A stretch of 64,000 bases of DNA from Cynocephalus volans (GCF_027409185.1 NC_084472.1:90412427-90476426), one strand, 5' to 3'. Shown: positions 23,901-32,964, counted from the first letter of the stretch. The notes: a model not told the origin generated them from the sequence alone. A program made the numbers and translations.

Positions 23901-26900
23901 GGAACCACAGACTCAAGGGGAGCTTGTATTCATTCTTGGTCCCTTCCCCATGAAAGAACAGATGGAGCAAACAGAAAGCAACTAACAAGATGGTAGATTT
24001 AAAATAAACTATATTAGTAGTTACAGTAAATATAAATGGTCTAAATACACTAATTAAAAAAACAGAGATTGTCAAATTAGGTAAAAAGAGCAAGATCCAA
24101 TTTTATACTGCCTATGAAAAACCCACATTGTTATTTTTTGGGGAGGGGAAGATGAAAAGAAAAATTTTAGGATATGAGGAAAGTATGTTTTTTCATATTT
24201 TTAAATGTTCAAAAATAGAAAATTTGAAATTATTACTACGCTGAGTATTCAGTTAAAGGCAATGAGTATTTTGGTCTCTATACCTACTCTGAAGTTTTCT
24301 GGGTAAATCCCGACTACTTAGCTCTGCCTAGGTCTCATGTAGGTCTTACCCTGCCTCCTCCTTTAACATTATCTTATGCCATCCCTGCAACCACGGTGCT
24401 GTAGCCATTCTGATTTCCCTTCAGTTCCTCAAGTAGGCCAAGCTTGTACCCTCTTTAGGGCTTTACACACCCTGTAATTTCTGCCAAAATTGCTTCCTCC
24501 ACTCTTTACCTGGTTGTTCTTCTCATCCTTTAGGTTTAGACTCAAAAGTTGTATTCTCAGAGAGACTCCCCCAAACATCTGAAGTAGCTTCTCTAGTTCT
24601 TTCCCTCATTATTCTTCACCTTTACACCCGGATCATTTTCTTTATAAAAATAATTTGTACTACTATGTTTATTTACTTGTATATTGTCTGTTTTCTGAAC
24701 TAGACCGGAAGCTCTTAAGTACATGTATAATATTATATATATTCCTAATGCTTTACAGTATATACCCCAGTGTTTGCAATTAACCAATAACTAATTGAGG
24801 AATGAATGAAAAGGCCATCTAAATCAGAGCTTGTAAAACAAAAAGAGCTAGTCCCTACATACCCAAAGACTGTGGCAATTAATGTTAACCTATTATTGTT
24901 ACATTTTGAAGTTCCCACTATTTAGAGCAGAATAATATATAAACCTGACTTAAATCTCAAACTGCTCTAGGAATAAACTAGATTGTTTATTCTAGTACTT
25001 TACTTGAGGATCAGTCATTAATTCATTCTTTTCTCTATTTGCTCATTCTAGCTATCTATTCTATTTAACTTTGTGGCTCTAAAGGGGGTCCAAATTTATC
25101 TAAATAAATAAAATTGCTAAAATAATAAATTCCCAAGTGTACTAGGTCTTTCATCTTGTCACTAAAATTTTAATTTTATTTCTGTGATCATCTCATTGTA
25201 GTGATTGTAATTATCTTCCACAGGAACAGTTGATAGAGGCTGGGTGAAGACAACAGGGGATTATCACATCTTAGCCTTTGGGAGGCATTTCATAGCTGTT
25301 TTCCGTTTAGAAAATCTCCCAGACCCAGAACTGTTAGAAAAACAAAAGTTTCCATCCCCCTTGTGACTTGGAGGGATAAAAATAATCTTAAACTTTTAAT
25401 TTTCTCTAGATATAGTTTGTTAAAATCTGTACTTTCTATTTTTAAGCTTGTAAGACCAGAATGCTTTTCTCTGTTAGAACATGAGAAAGTGTGGCTCAAT
25501 GTGTTTGCTTTTAAACCCTCACTTAGCTTTTTTAGTATACTTAAATAGATTTAAATAATATAACAATGCTGATTTAGAAAAGCCTAGCATGATTTTTTAG
25601 TTCTGGTTAGGATGAATGGGGCATAGAGTTGTGTGTGTGTATGTGTCTATACACATTTTAAACAGAGACATCTGAACACACATATTGAATACCTAAGTTG
25701 TATATCTTAAATATTGAATGTTACTGAAATTTATTAACAGTATTAAAAGTTAATAGTACCATCCTGTACTTATGCAAAATGTTATATTTTAAAGTTCCTT
25801 CTTATACTTATGACTGTTACAACAACTCTCTAAGGCAGGCTGGACAAAAAATACCTCTATTTTTCACAGGAGCAGAGGTGTCTAGGTAACCTGCTTCCTG
25901 CTAGGTGGGGAGCAGGTGTATAGCTACATCACCAGATATTTCAGAAGTTAACTGAGAAAGGTGATTAACAGTGATGGCCAGAATCCCCTTCTAACTTTGT
26001 ATTCAACCTGGTAACTGCTGTCCTGGGATCTCCAATGAGAGAGTTGATAAGAAAGAAAAAAGTAGAGGGAGAGATGAGAGAGAAGGAAAACATGATGCCT
26101 TTATTTCTTCCTAGTTTTCAAGTTCTGCTAGGCTAGTTATCAGAAAGTGACTGCTAAATTGGCCTGGTTTAATAGATATTAAACTATCTGCTTAATCATA
26201 AGAATCTATTATCTCCCAGCATTACTTTATATTATTACTTTATTATATTCTTACCTTATATTTGTATATTATTACTTTATGTTTTAGCTCACATTTTATT
26301 ATTACTATATTTTCCCAAATTAGGAAATGAGACAAGTTTTTCAATGGATTTATTCTTCAGGTTCATTAGGGTCTCAAATAACAAAAGTACTAGAGAGATA
26401 ATTGGACATAGTATTTCAATCAATCACTCAGCACCATGTTTTCAAATTTGTCTGATTATAAGAATCACCTGGGGTCCTTATTGAACATAAAGACTCAGAT
26501 CCTACTCCAGATGCCTGGAAGCAGGAATCAGAATCTTTAGGAGAAGAGCCAGAGAATTTGTGTCTAACAAGTGCCTCAGATGATTTCCATCATTCACATC
26601 AACCTATTTCTTGGGTCCATGTGAGGGGGGGAAAAACAATTTAAAATAAAGATAAAGCATCTATAATGTCCCATTTAGGGAAATACAGGAAAAGTCCAAG
26701 ATGTAGTCTTCATATGATTTACATCTTAAGAATAAAAATGATTGAAATAGTTATGGAGCAAGACAAGTATATACTGAAGAGCTACACTAAGGGTGTGGAT
26801 CAAAATTGTGAGAAGCCCAAATAAACTCCACATGCCTCCCCTGGCATCTTAAACCTTCCAGCACCTGGCTACGATTGGCATTTCTAGAGCCCTACACGAT

Positions 26901-29900
26901 GCCAGTTATATCAGACTCTCCGCGTGCACCTGGGCATGGGTATTTTCAAAACTTATCTGGATGATTCTAATGTGTAGCCAGGGTTGAGAACTATTATTTT
27001 ATTTTTATTATAATATTATTATTAACAGTTACTATCTTGCTTAATTCTTAAGGCAACCTTACAAAATAGTTACCACTATTTTAAGGTGATAAAACTAATG
27101 CTCAGGAAGTATAAGAAACTTGTTCAGGGTCACATATCCAGTGAAATTCCCACCTGGGTCTGTCTCATTTTAAAGCTCAGGCTCTACTACTACCTCACAA
27201 TGCCTGTCCTGCAGGTAATCTCTCCCCCGACTCCTCCTATCTTTTTGGCCATACTTTTGTTGTGGAGTCCTGGACAGGTTGTATCATGGTAGTTTATGTC
27301 CATGTCTGTTGGGAAAATATAGGAAAAAGGTCAGGGCCCCTCAGATGTTCAAAATTTTGACGAGCATTTGATGTAAATATGCACGTGTGCCCAGGTGTTC
27401 CTTGGCTATTGTTTAATGTAATTGCTCATGTGCACCCAGGTGTCTGGGGTTATGGACTTAAGTATAAACGATGAGTGGCTCTGATCCACAGTGCCCCCCA
27501 CCCCCGGATGCCACTGGGGGATACCACGGGGAGGACGCTACTGTTGCTGGAGGCTGTTGCTGCAAACTGTTGCTGCTAGTGCCCCTGGGTCTGCCAGGGA
27601 GGCCACCGCCACTGCTGCTAGAGGCTGCTGTAAGCTGCTGCTGCCGAGGACTGAGTTCATGTTGTCTGCCAATGGCTCCTGAAATCTTTCCCAATTACCT
27701 AAGGCTTGTGGACATGCGTGTGAGGGGTTTGCGACCTAGTCTGTACAATGGGTTTGAAAGGTCTGAGTCCTAGCCCTGACAATACAAATGGAAACTTAGT
27801 ATTACTAAAATAATGAAACATTTTGGCTTTAGTTATGATTTGCTTACTCGACTACTGGCATAGTCGTGTAGCTTTACAATGTCCCTTCTCTTCTACTGAC
27901 ATACGAACTTCTCCGGGCCTAAAAATTCATTTGAAGTTATAATTGTACCCCCACAGTGCCCTTCACATACAGGAAATTCTGCACTTAGATATTTGTGGGA
28001 CATATGAATGCTGTGAACATATGAACCAGCCCTTGCAGGTAGACATGGTGTCTATTAGAAAAAAACCAAATAGGTTTTGTTCACATCAGCCTTTCTATTA
28101 CATAGGATTTAGCCTGGAAAAGGACTGCATTCAACTCTAAACACTCCTTTTAAAAGTTCAAATTTCAATATAGTTTATGTTTAAGTAACATACTTTTCTA
28201 TGTTAGAGCCTGCAAAAATTAGGAATACACTCGCACTTTCTGTGTTGGTACCCAAACCCATGCAGCAGTCTCAGTTACAATGGTCTTGATCCTGGGTGTG
28301 ATCTGATAGGAAGGAGGGAGGCGTCAAGAGGGGGAAGAGGAACTCGGTGAGAAAAGACATACTGGCATCAGATGTAAACAATCGTTTTATGTAACGTACA
28401 TAAAAGCAGCTTGTACTGTATTCCATATTGGAATTTGGTGAAAGCAAACAATCTGTAACTTGTCTGTGAGAATAGATCCACCTTCTGGGTGGTCTAAAAA
28501 CTTAAGCGGGAGACTACTTACAATCTTCTTGCAAGAAAAAAACAGAACCTCCCTTAGGGATGTGAACCTTAAACTTTATTCTGTGAAATGCGTAGGCCAG
28601 TTATACATAATGTTTGAAATAACATCTCCATCTCCTAAACTGAATATCTAAAACTTACATTTTATATTGCACCAAGTATATCAAACATTGCCTAGAAACT
28701 GCTTTCCTGCAAATTGTGTGTATCACAGCCAAATGCTAAATTTTTTGTTTTGAGAATGTCTGGCATTTGATTTACCTTATTTTGGATGTTTTTAAAAACT
28801 GATACAAAGATTCACCTGGCTGATTAACTGGATTGTAAACAATTATGGTGTGGGGACCCTTGAACTAATTTTGTGAACTGTAATGTCAATTGATGAAGAC
28901 AGTTATGTTTGTCATTGTCCTACAAATTCTGGTTGGAGCTCCACAGTCTAGGAGCATTACTATGGTCTACAATTGCCTAGGGTGAGGCAGACAGAGAAAG
29001 GTATAGCTTGTAGAAGGACAAAAATGGATTTAATGAACTTGAGGACATACATCTCATTTATGGGACTTTTTGTAGCATTAAGTGAAGACACTGGTAATTT
29101 CATTTTTTTGTATACTTAAGAACTTATCAAAATAAATTAACAATAAAACAATTCTCCTTTATCTTTATTGTGGAATATTTTTGAGAACACAATCTGCACC
29201 TATTTATGATAATAAAAGTTATATAAAAGGTGAACAATTTAATCAATCATTCATATTGTGTCTATATTTATTCTACAACATATATGATGTTCTAGACACT
29301 GTGCTAAGCACTGAGTGGCCCCCAAATTAGAAAGTTACTGCACTAAGGGAGCATGCAATCTGGTGGGATACAGAGGTATTCAAATATCTGTGGTATAAGG
29401 CATGATATAAAGAGAGGTTATAGACCAAAAGTGATGGTAATCAAATGGATGAAATGATTGTTACTGGAAGACAACCTGAGGAGTGGCATTTGAATAGGTT
29501 TCCATAGGCATAAAAGACAGTGGGGTGGGGTGGGGAAAAGAATTCCAGGGAAAAACAATATCAGGAGCAAAGACATGTTAGAAAAATCGTAAGTAGTCCA
29601 GAGTAGCAGCACCACTACTTATATATGGAGTAAGAGGAGGAAAGGGAGAGAACAAAAGAGGGAAGAAATAAAGTTGTAAACTCAAGTTGGAATGATAGAT
29701 GGTGAAAAGCCATGGGTGCCATACTCAAGCCCATAAATTTGCTCTATAAACTGGTGAGGCCACTGAAGGATGTCTGAGGATGGGAGAGAGAGGTCTGGTA
29801 AGAACATGCAGGGTGAATTAAAGAGAGGAGACAAACTTCTAGGTGTGAAGTTATAAAAACTTGAATAGGGACAGTGGTAGAAAAAAATGGAAAGAGGTAG

Positions 29901-32435
29901 ATCTTTAGACATAGAATTAGTAAGACCAGTGTTGAACTGAATGGCACAAACACCTGTTTAGAAATATCCCAACAGTAAGTGGAATTTTTCATATGTGTGG
30001 ATTTCAGAATGCAGGCTTTCGAGGCAGGTAGACCTGGCATCAAATCCTGTCCCACCTCTTAAGAACTTTGGCAGGTTAATAAACCTCTTGAAGCCTCACC
30101 TCCGTATCTGCAGAAGGGAATATTACCACTATCATTATCATAGGATGGTTGTGAGATTTAAGTGAGCTAGTGAGCATAAAGGTCTTAGAAGAATGCATGG
30201 CAAGCAAAAGATATAATAACACACATTCACCCTTATTTCCTACCTTTTAAAGTAGTATAAAAATTATAAAAGTAAGACAATAATTCTACTGCCTAATAAC
30301 ACTGATAATTATTTTTGTGTAATACCTTTTAGCCTTTTCCCAAATGATTTGCAGTATTTTTTATAATTTCAGTGGAAATATTCTTAATTAGATGTTCACT
30401 AAGGCATAAAACTTCAAGTGAATATGCATTCATTTATTCAATGAAAATATACTATGTACGTGGCTTTGGGGACACTTGGGATACAAAACAGTTTAGTTTT
30501 ACCTGCTCTTCTGGAGTTAAATTAATTGAAAAGGCACAGTCAAATGAAATAATCCTATCTGGTCATGCAGTGTTATTGAACCCAGTGTCAAAATGAGTGA
30601 CACAAATTAATTATGAATTAGAAATTCAAGATAGAATTGGTTGCCCAAATAATAATTGTCATTATATTAGATACATTTATCAATAGCTTCTGTAGTTTAG
30701 TTCCAGAATGTAAATACTGCTTTAAATCAACCATTTATAGTGTCAGCGACTCAACGTTTCAAACATATGATTAATTGTATTGAAGTTACATGTAATAGCA
30801 AAATTTTTCTTTATAAAACCCCTTAAGGGATTTTGTGACAAAATTGTTTCTTTAGGATTTAATATAAATATGATTTATTCTTTGTTAGGATTCAAAAGCT
30901 TATTTTATTTAGTATAAACAAATGAAAACTATACTCAGAAACTAAAAATATTTCTTGGTAGAGTTAATGGAAACTGTTTTCTTTGGTAAATCTATAAAAG
31001 GAATTGCTTGGCCCAGATCACTGATGTTCTGCTTAATTTCTTAAGAACATTTTTGGGGTATGTTAAGTTTTCATGTCTTGTATAAAAACACATGTCAGGC
31101 ATGTTTATATGTTTTTGAAAATGTAAAACAAAGCTTGAAATGTTCCATTGTATGCATCTGTATGATACATGTTTTAAGATATTTTAAAAAGGATGTTGGT
31201 TCCCAAATCTCATAGACATATATAAATAAAACAGAATTTAAGAGGTATTACATGTTCAAAATCTATGTGAGTGATCAGATTATAAAGTATACACTTAGAC
31301 TCATAAAATACAGTATAAGCAGTAAGGAAAAAAGGAAATAAAGTATAATATTCTGAAAATAAAAGCATAATATTCTGAAAGTTTATGCCTTGAAATGAGG
31401 TTTAAAATGTTTTATATGTGATAACTGAACTAAAAACAATATTCTATGAAGAAAAACACTTGGGTTGGAAAAAAATCAACTGCACCAAATAATGCTCTAG
31501 AATTAATTCTAGAAATTTACCGACTAGGAAAGAAACCCTGAAGTTTCATTTTTATTTATTTATTTATTTTCTAATGAAACGATACTCTAGAGAACACTAA
31601 GGAAAAGCTTGACTTTGGTATTAAGGTATTATTTTCAGAGTTATTACTTTCTGCCGGGAAAACTAAACTAAACTAAACTATCTGCCGGGTTTTCTTTGTA
31701 GTTTGAGTTATAGGTGATGATTCCTAAGCCAAGTTCCCAGCTTTGGAAAATATTTATTCCAAATGCCTGGAAACTCAGGACTACAGATTCGTAAGATTTT
31801 TCCTGTCAGGGCTGGTATGAGCGGTTCCAGCTTGGCCAACCCAGGTGGTGCCCTGAGAACTGCGTCCTGCTGAACGTTTCATCCAGACCAGAGCAACGCT
31901 TAGCCGCGCGTCCAGCTTTTAGGAAGAACCGCCAGCGTCGGTCCTCGGTCTCGCCTTCTCGGGACCCCCTGTGTTTGTTATTGAAGGCAGATGGGGTACG
32001 GAGGGCGAGAAGGGACCCCAGCGCTCGCAGCCTCGCCTCCTCTGAGCACAGGGAATTCACGCTGTCAGCTGACCTGTCCTTGGAAAGATGCTGGGGACCG
32101 AGAGGATGCAGACACCCTTTGAGCTGCCTTCCTTCAAGTCCCTGAGCTGCTCTGCATCCTCCAGACCTCAGCGGGCCGAGTTGCTGCCGCCCCCTCCAAC
32201 TAGGAGCCCGGAGCCCAGGACTCCCCAGCGCACCCCCGTCCCCGGGCTCCCCGGTCACTCTGCGCTCCAGGGGCACCCACCGCGCCTCCCGAGACACCAG
32301 AGTCCCCGACGTGGAACACAAGCAAGAACGGAGAACACCTACCCTGGTGATGATCAAAGGCTGGTTGAAGTCTATGCCCCCCGAGAGTCTGAAGCCCCAG
32401 GGCGCAGGGCCCGGGAGGATCACGTTCTGGGGCAT
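3334..32435 (-). CDS. PDLIM3: PDLIM3 (ALP), whole coding span, nine exons, two isoforms
   Basis: The product is a PDZ-LIM adaptor of the Z-disc and actin stress fibres; the family is known to bind alpha-actinin-2 through its PDZ domain and internal region. Striated-type join on the minus strand: 32435-32343, 23407-23256, 21628-21544, 12884-12817, 7675-7412, 5790-5660, 4941-4830, 3523-3334. This totals 1095 nt, or 364 codons plus TAG. The smooth-type form replaces 12884-12817 and 7675-7412 with 13450-13263 (951 nt, 316 codons). Seen in the protein: a PDZ domain at about residues 3-84 with the PWGF carboxylate-binding loop at 12-15; a ZASP-like (ZM) motif near 184-209; and a LIM domain at 294-344 with ligands C294, C297, H314, C317, C320, C323, C341 and H344. 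All intron phases agree, there is no internal stop, and both lengths equal the human isoforms, so the gene looks intact. The start is the first ATG in frame, with A at -3. Confidence 0.97.
3524..4829 (-). other. PDLIM3 intron 8
   Basis: 1.3-kb intron bounded by GTAAGT (exon 8 donor) and CCCTGCAG (exon 9 acceptor). I see no repeat or gene in it. Confidence 0.85.
4830..4941 (-). CDS. PDLIM3: PDLIM3 exon 8: linker and first LIM zinc ligands
   Basis: Encodes residues 266-301 ([18 protein letters not shown], then [13 protein letters not shown]), including the first two LIM ligands C294 and C297. The acceptor is TTTGCAG|ATG and the donor is ATTGT|GTAAGT. It is 112 nt and leaves phase 2; codon 302 (Val) is split. 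Splitting the LIM domain within its first zinc finger matches the PDLIM family layout as I know it. Confidence 0.95.
5195..5375 (-). repeat. L1M 3'-end fragment
   Basis: Reads antisense to the 3' tail of old L1M elements, with recognisable landmarks (TTATTGTGG near the start, TTGTGCAAAC, CTCTGTACCCATTAAA). It lies in the intron between PDLIM3 exons 7 and 8. Confidence 0.6.
5660..5790 (-). CDS. PDLIM3: PDLIM3 exon 7: shared linker exon
   Basis: Both isoforms join here. It completes a Ser (after exon 6) or Asn (after exon 4) codon and encodes [20 protein letters not shown] and onward to [10 protein letters not shown], residues 222-264 of the long form. The acceptor is TTTCAG|TGA and the donor is CCTG|GTGAGC. 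It is 131 nt and leaves phase 1. The linker is predicted to be disordered, with a conserved DVYRMLH segment. Confidence 0.95.
5791..7411 (-). other. PDLIM3 intron 6
   Basis: 1.6-kb AT-rich intron between exons 6 and 7. No repeat was recognised. Its last 87 nt (5793-5879) are AG-free on the minus strand and rich in YGCY motifs (see findings). A branch-site-like TACTGAC ends 71 nt before exon 7. Confidence 0.85.
7412..7675 (-). CDS. PDLIM3: PDLIM3 exon 6: striated-muscle-type alternative exon with second ZM motif
   Basis: 264 nt, phase 2 to phase 2, so it can be skipped without a frameshift. It encodes residues 133-220: a Ser/Thr/Gly-rich stretch (133-158), then [17 protein letters not shown], then the ZM motif ([20 protein letters not shown], 188-207). 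The acceptor is CACAG|T, preceded by an unusual 128-nt region without any AG (see findings); the donor is AG|GTAATA. A plus-strand open frame over this exon is only its shadow. Confidence 0.95.
8121..8217 (+). mobile_element. tRNA-Ile-like SINE, monomer (t-SINE/CYN type)
   Basis: One tRNA-like unit with an A box (GAGCTCAGCTGG) and B box (GGTTTGATTCC), directly followed by a 16-A tail and no other body. The sequence TTAGAGCATGGTGCTAGTAAC resembles tRNA-Ile with a drifted anticodon. A flanking TAAAGTATT occurs on both sides, suggesting a target-site duplication. Confidence 0.75.
10561..10733 (-). mobile_element. tRNA-derived SINE, dimer
   Basis: Two tRNA-like units in minus orientation, ending in a 20-T run at 10561-10580 (its poly(A) tail). 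An exact target duplication, CTGGCACCTG followed by T6, flanks it at 10551-10560 and 10734-10743. It has the same two-unit layout as the copies at 17503, 19057 and 50037. Confidence 0.85.
11365..11480 (-). repeat. L2 3'-end fragment
   Basis: Antisense match to the L2 3' terminus: TTGAGCATTTATTGTG, then GGTGCTGGGGATATA, then a segment like the L2 'gagtttacattctag' motif. Old and divergent. Confidence 0.45.
12817..12884 (-). CDS. PDLIM3: PDLIM3 exon 5: striated-muscle-type alternative exon
   Basis: A 68-nt exon encoding residues 111-132 of the long isoform ([16 protein letters not shown] and a few more). It was found by reading the minus strand between the exons; it is too short to stand out as an ORF. 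The acceptor is TTTTTACAG|GAT. The donor is ACCAG|GTCAAA, a weak site with C at +3 and A at +5. It enters in phase 0 and leaves in phase 2, so it splices in frame to exon 6 or directly to exon 7. Confidence 0.92.
13263..13450 (-). CDS. PDLIM3: PDLIM3 exon 4: smooth-muscle-type alternative exon with ZM motif
   Basis: Residues 111-172 of the 316-codon isoform, beginning [16 protein letters not shown]. It carries a ZASP-like motif ([20 protein letters not shown], residues 143-162), known in the family as an alpha-actinin-rod contact. The acceptor is TTGTACAG|GAA and the donor is AA|GTAAGT, a full consensus donor. It enters in phase 0 and leaves in phase 2 (188 nt). The leftover AA plus T from exon 7 makes Asn173. 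It lies only 378 nt upstream of its competitor exon 5. Confidence 0.93.
14755..15005. repeat. Cluster of long homopolymer tracts
   Basis: An A16 run (14755-14770) followed by A/G-rich sequence, then T23 (14820-14842) and T20-21 (about 14985-15005). The A and T runs could pair as a hairpin. The short unique segments between them were not recognised. Confidence 0.8.
17503..17647 (+). mobile_element. tRNA-derived SINE, dimer with deleted right unit
   Basis: The left unit is complete, with the A-box region at GTGGCTCACTCGG and B box GGTTCGGATCC. The right unit starts normally (GGTTCGCTCACTGG) but jumps from GAGCGCGGT to CAC-A-rich sequence, losing its B-box half. The A tail ends at 17647. TTATACC flanks it on both sides (17496-17502, 17648-17654). 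Confidence 0.8.
19057..19232 (+). mobile_element. tRNA-derived SINE, full dimer with perfect target duplication
   Basis: Two tRNA-like units (B boxes GGTTCGGATCC and GGTTGCGATCC) and an A tail of over 30 bases. The flanking direct repeat AAGAAAAGATCGGGTGGT is exact (19039-19056 and 19231-19248). The intact tail and duplication suggest a relatively recent insertion. Confidence 0.88.
20134..20318 (+). repeat. MaLR LTR (MST/THE1-like), internally deleted
   Basis: Begins like a MaLR LTR (TGCTACGGGTTAAATGTGTC), has the GGTGGGGCCTTTAGGAGGTG segment, and ends AGAAATGGACTAATACAC. The middle of the LTR is missing, so only about 185 bp remain. Confidence 0.6.
20385..20600 (-). repeat. MIR-like fragment
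   Basis: Antisense MIR pattern: AGGTGCCAAGTTCTTTGC, then a TTATTC/ATCTATTTTACACAG/AGAAAACAGAGG succession. Divergent. Confidence 0.45.
20935..20988. repeat. (TTTA)n microsatellite
   Basis: About 13 uninterrupted TTTA/ATTT units within PDLIM3 intron 3. Confidence 0.95.
21544..21628 (-). CDS. PDLIM3: PDLIM3 exon 3: end of PDZ and linker
   Basis: Completes codon 82 and encodes residues 83-110 ([15 protein letters not shown] and onward, ending EAEPQ). The acceptor is TTTACAG|GGC and the donor is CAG|GTATGA. It is 85 nt and ends in phase 0, which sets the branch point of the two isoforms: only exon 4 or exon 5 can follow in frame. Confidence 0.95.
21629..23255 (-). other. PDLIM3 intron 2
   Basis: 1.6-kb intron between the two PDZ exons. 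Its only recognised content is an L1 3'-region fragment at 22622-22985. Confidence 0.85.
22622..22985 (-). repeat. L1 3'-region fragment
   Basis: Antisense L1 3' end: TACATATCTGTGGGGTACAG, then AATCACTTTTTGTGGCCC, and after a T-rich patch CTCCCATTTATGAGTGAGGA. This succession is typical of L1 3'UTR read backwards. Confidence 0.7.
23256..23407 (-). CDS. PDLIM3: PDLIM3 exon 2: core of the PDZ domain
   Basis: Encodes residues 32-81 plus two bases of codon 82. It starts [16 protein letters not shown] and runs to LKIDR, covering the middle and the last strands of the PDZ fold. The acceptor is TTGCAG|ATT and the donor is GACAG|GTGCTC. That donor departs from consensus at +4 and +5, so it is fairly weak for a constitutive exon. 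It is 152 nt long and leaves phase 2. Confidence 0.96.
24310..24810 (+). repeat. L2 fragment
   Basis: Follows the L2 3' region in sense orientation: CCTCCACTCTTTACCTGG, then GAGAGACTCCCCCAAAC, then GTATATTGTCTGTTTTCTG, ending with TGAGGAATGAATGAA. Confidence 0.55.
26430..26605. repeat. MER5-like hAT DNA transposon fragment
   Basis: Contains AGAATCACCTGGGGTCC, then GACTCAGATCCTACTCCAGA, then an AATCAGAATCT-type stretch, in the order expected of non-autonomous MER5 elements. A second similar scrap lies at 26900-26998. Confidence 0.5.
27010..27195 (-). repeat. MIR fragment
   Basis: Antisense MIR: CTTAATTCTTAAGGCAACC, TAAGAAACTTGTTCAGGGTC and a CTCAGGCTCTACT end. Confidence 0.55.
27307..27784. 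repeat. Possible solo LTR with CTG-rich block (unidentified)
   Basis: A block with TGTTGGG at one end and CCTGACA near the other, containing a GC-rich segment (27480-27660) of irregular GCTGTTGCTGC units. The composition differs sharply from the AT-rich intron around it. No target duplication was found and the family is not recognised. Open frames on both strands here follow from the CTG/CAG repetition. Confidence 0.3.
29260..29640 (-). repeat. L2-like fragment
   Basis: Divergent antisense L2 pattern: TATTTATTCTACAACAT, GACACTGTGCTAAGCACTG, and a GAGGAGTGGCATTTGAAT motif. Confidence 0.35.
30005..30215 (+). repeat. MIR fragment
   Basis: Sense MIR: GACCTGGCATCAAATCC, AAACCTCTTGAAGCCTCACC, TGGTTGTGAGATTTAAGTGA. 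Confidence 0.55.
31650..31689. repeat. (AAACT)n flanked by a 9-bp direct repeat
   Basis: TCTGCCGGG occurs at 31650-31658 and 31681-31689, with four AAACT-type units between. Small local duplication. Confidence 0.85.
32343..32435 (-). CDS. PDLIM3: PDLIM3 exon 1 (coding part): start of PDZ
   Basis: Encodes residues 1-31, opening with [15 protein letters not shown], the PDLIM-family N-terminus whose PWGF loop holds ligand C-termini in the PDZ groove. The ATG has a good context (CACCATGC). The donor is AGG|GTAGGT and the exon ends in phase 0. Position 4 is N where the human protein, as I recall it, has T. No in-frame ATG was found between here and the likely transcription start; longer open frames through this point depend on non-ATG starts. 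Confidence 0.97.
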
Positions 32436-32585
32436 GGTGCCGTCCGGCGCCGCCTTCCTCGGGCGGGGACGCCTTGGCTCCCAGAGAGGGGGCGCAGGCA
32501 GGGGCGGCCCCGTCCACGGCGAGGGTCCCCACGCGGGACAGCTCAGCAAGCGGGCAGCGTCCTCGCCCCGACCGCGGCCGGGGAG

Positions 32586-32593
32586 CTTTATCC
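32586..32593 (-). promoter_or_regulatory. TATA-like box of PDLIM3
   Basis: Minus-strand GGATAAAG in an otherwise GC-rich stretch. A start about 30 bp downstream would give a 5'UTR of roughly 120 nt. This is a non-canonical TATA box and the assignment is tentative. Confidence 0.35.
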
Positions 32594-32604
32594 CGGCTCT
32601 GGAG

Positions 32605-32612
32605 TGACGTCA
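32605..32612 (-). promoter_or_regulatory. Palindromic cAMP-response element (CRE)
   Basis: Exact TGACGTCA, the full CREB/ATF consensus, within a longer GTGACGTCAC palindrome. It lies 12 bp upstream of a TATA-like box and 170 bp upstream of the PDLIM3 ATG. The site is seen; its function is inferred from position. Confidence 0.6.
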
Positions 32613-32964
32613 CTGGTCATCCCTCCTCCCCGCCCCCTCCCACCAAGGAGAGCTCCAACTTTGGAAGTGAAGACGCGCCAGGGCCCGCGGGAGTTCACAG
32701 GCGCGCACCGGCGGGGTGCAGCCTCCCCGACCTCTCCAGCGGGCGCCAAGGAAGCTTCGGGTTGCAGCTTCCATCCCTCTCTTAAAGTAACACCTGTCCT
32801 CCTGTTTATCTTCTGCTTGGAGCTCAGCAGGGCACTTTGTTGGAAGTTAAAAGAAGTCAAACCACAGCCTCCATACGTTCAATTGAAATAAAACACAAGC
32901 ATCATCAGTGCAATTAGTTGTTTAGTAATTTGGGGTGCGTTAATATTTACTTATTTACTTACTA

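Larger units (their letters stand above)
23408..32342 (-). other. PDLIM3 intron 1
   Basis: 8.9-kb first intron between exon 1 (donor GTAGGT) and exon 2 (acceptor TTGCAG). It carries L2, MER5-like and MIR fragments plus a GC-rich LTR-like block (27307-27784). The exon-proximal part (31880-32342) is CpG-rich and contains a CAGCTG E-box at 32066-32071. 28000-29250 and 30220-31800 hold nothing I recognise. Confidence 0.85.
31880..32760 (-). promoter_or_regulatory. CpG-rich PDLIM3 promoter and first-exon region
   Basis: CpG density and GC content rise sharply here compared with the AT-rich surroundings, centred on exon 1. Upstream of the ATG on the minus strand lie a palindromic CRE (TGACGTCA, 32605-32612) and a TATA-like GGATAAAG (32586-32593), about 150 bp before the ATG. 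An imperfect CArG-like box (CCAACTTTGG, 32655-32664) and a CACCTG E-box (32791-32796) are farther upstream. Long open frames on both strands here are GC-composition artefacts. The transcription start itself is inferred, not seen. Confidence 0.7.

Noticed and set aside
27458..27773. Open frames on both strands rich in Ser/Gln or Cys/Leu
   Set aside because: Caused by the CTG/CAG-rich composition of the block; both strands and several frames are open at once and no family is matched.
31806..32549. N-terminally extended PDLIM3 reading frame upstream of the ATG at 32435
   Set aside because: The extension begins at a TTG, not an ATG. After exon 1 it also reads through the GTAGGT donor into the intron. 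The ATG at 32435 matches the known protein start.
32088..32891. 267-codon plus-strand open frame across the PDLIM3 promoter
   Set aside because: It lies in the CpG-rich first-exon region where stop codons are rare. The product is low-complexity Pro/Arg/Ser and matches no family; the other four frames here are also long.
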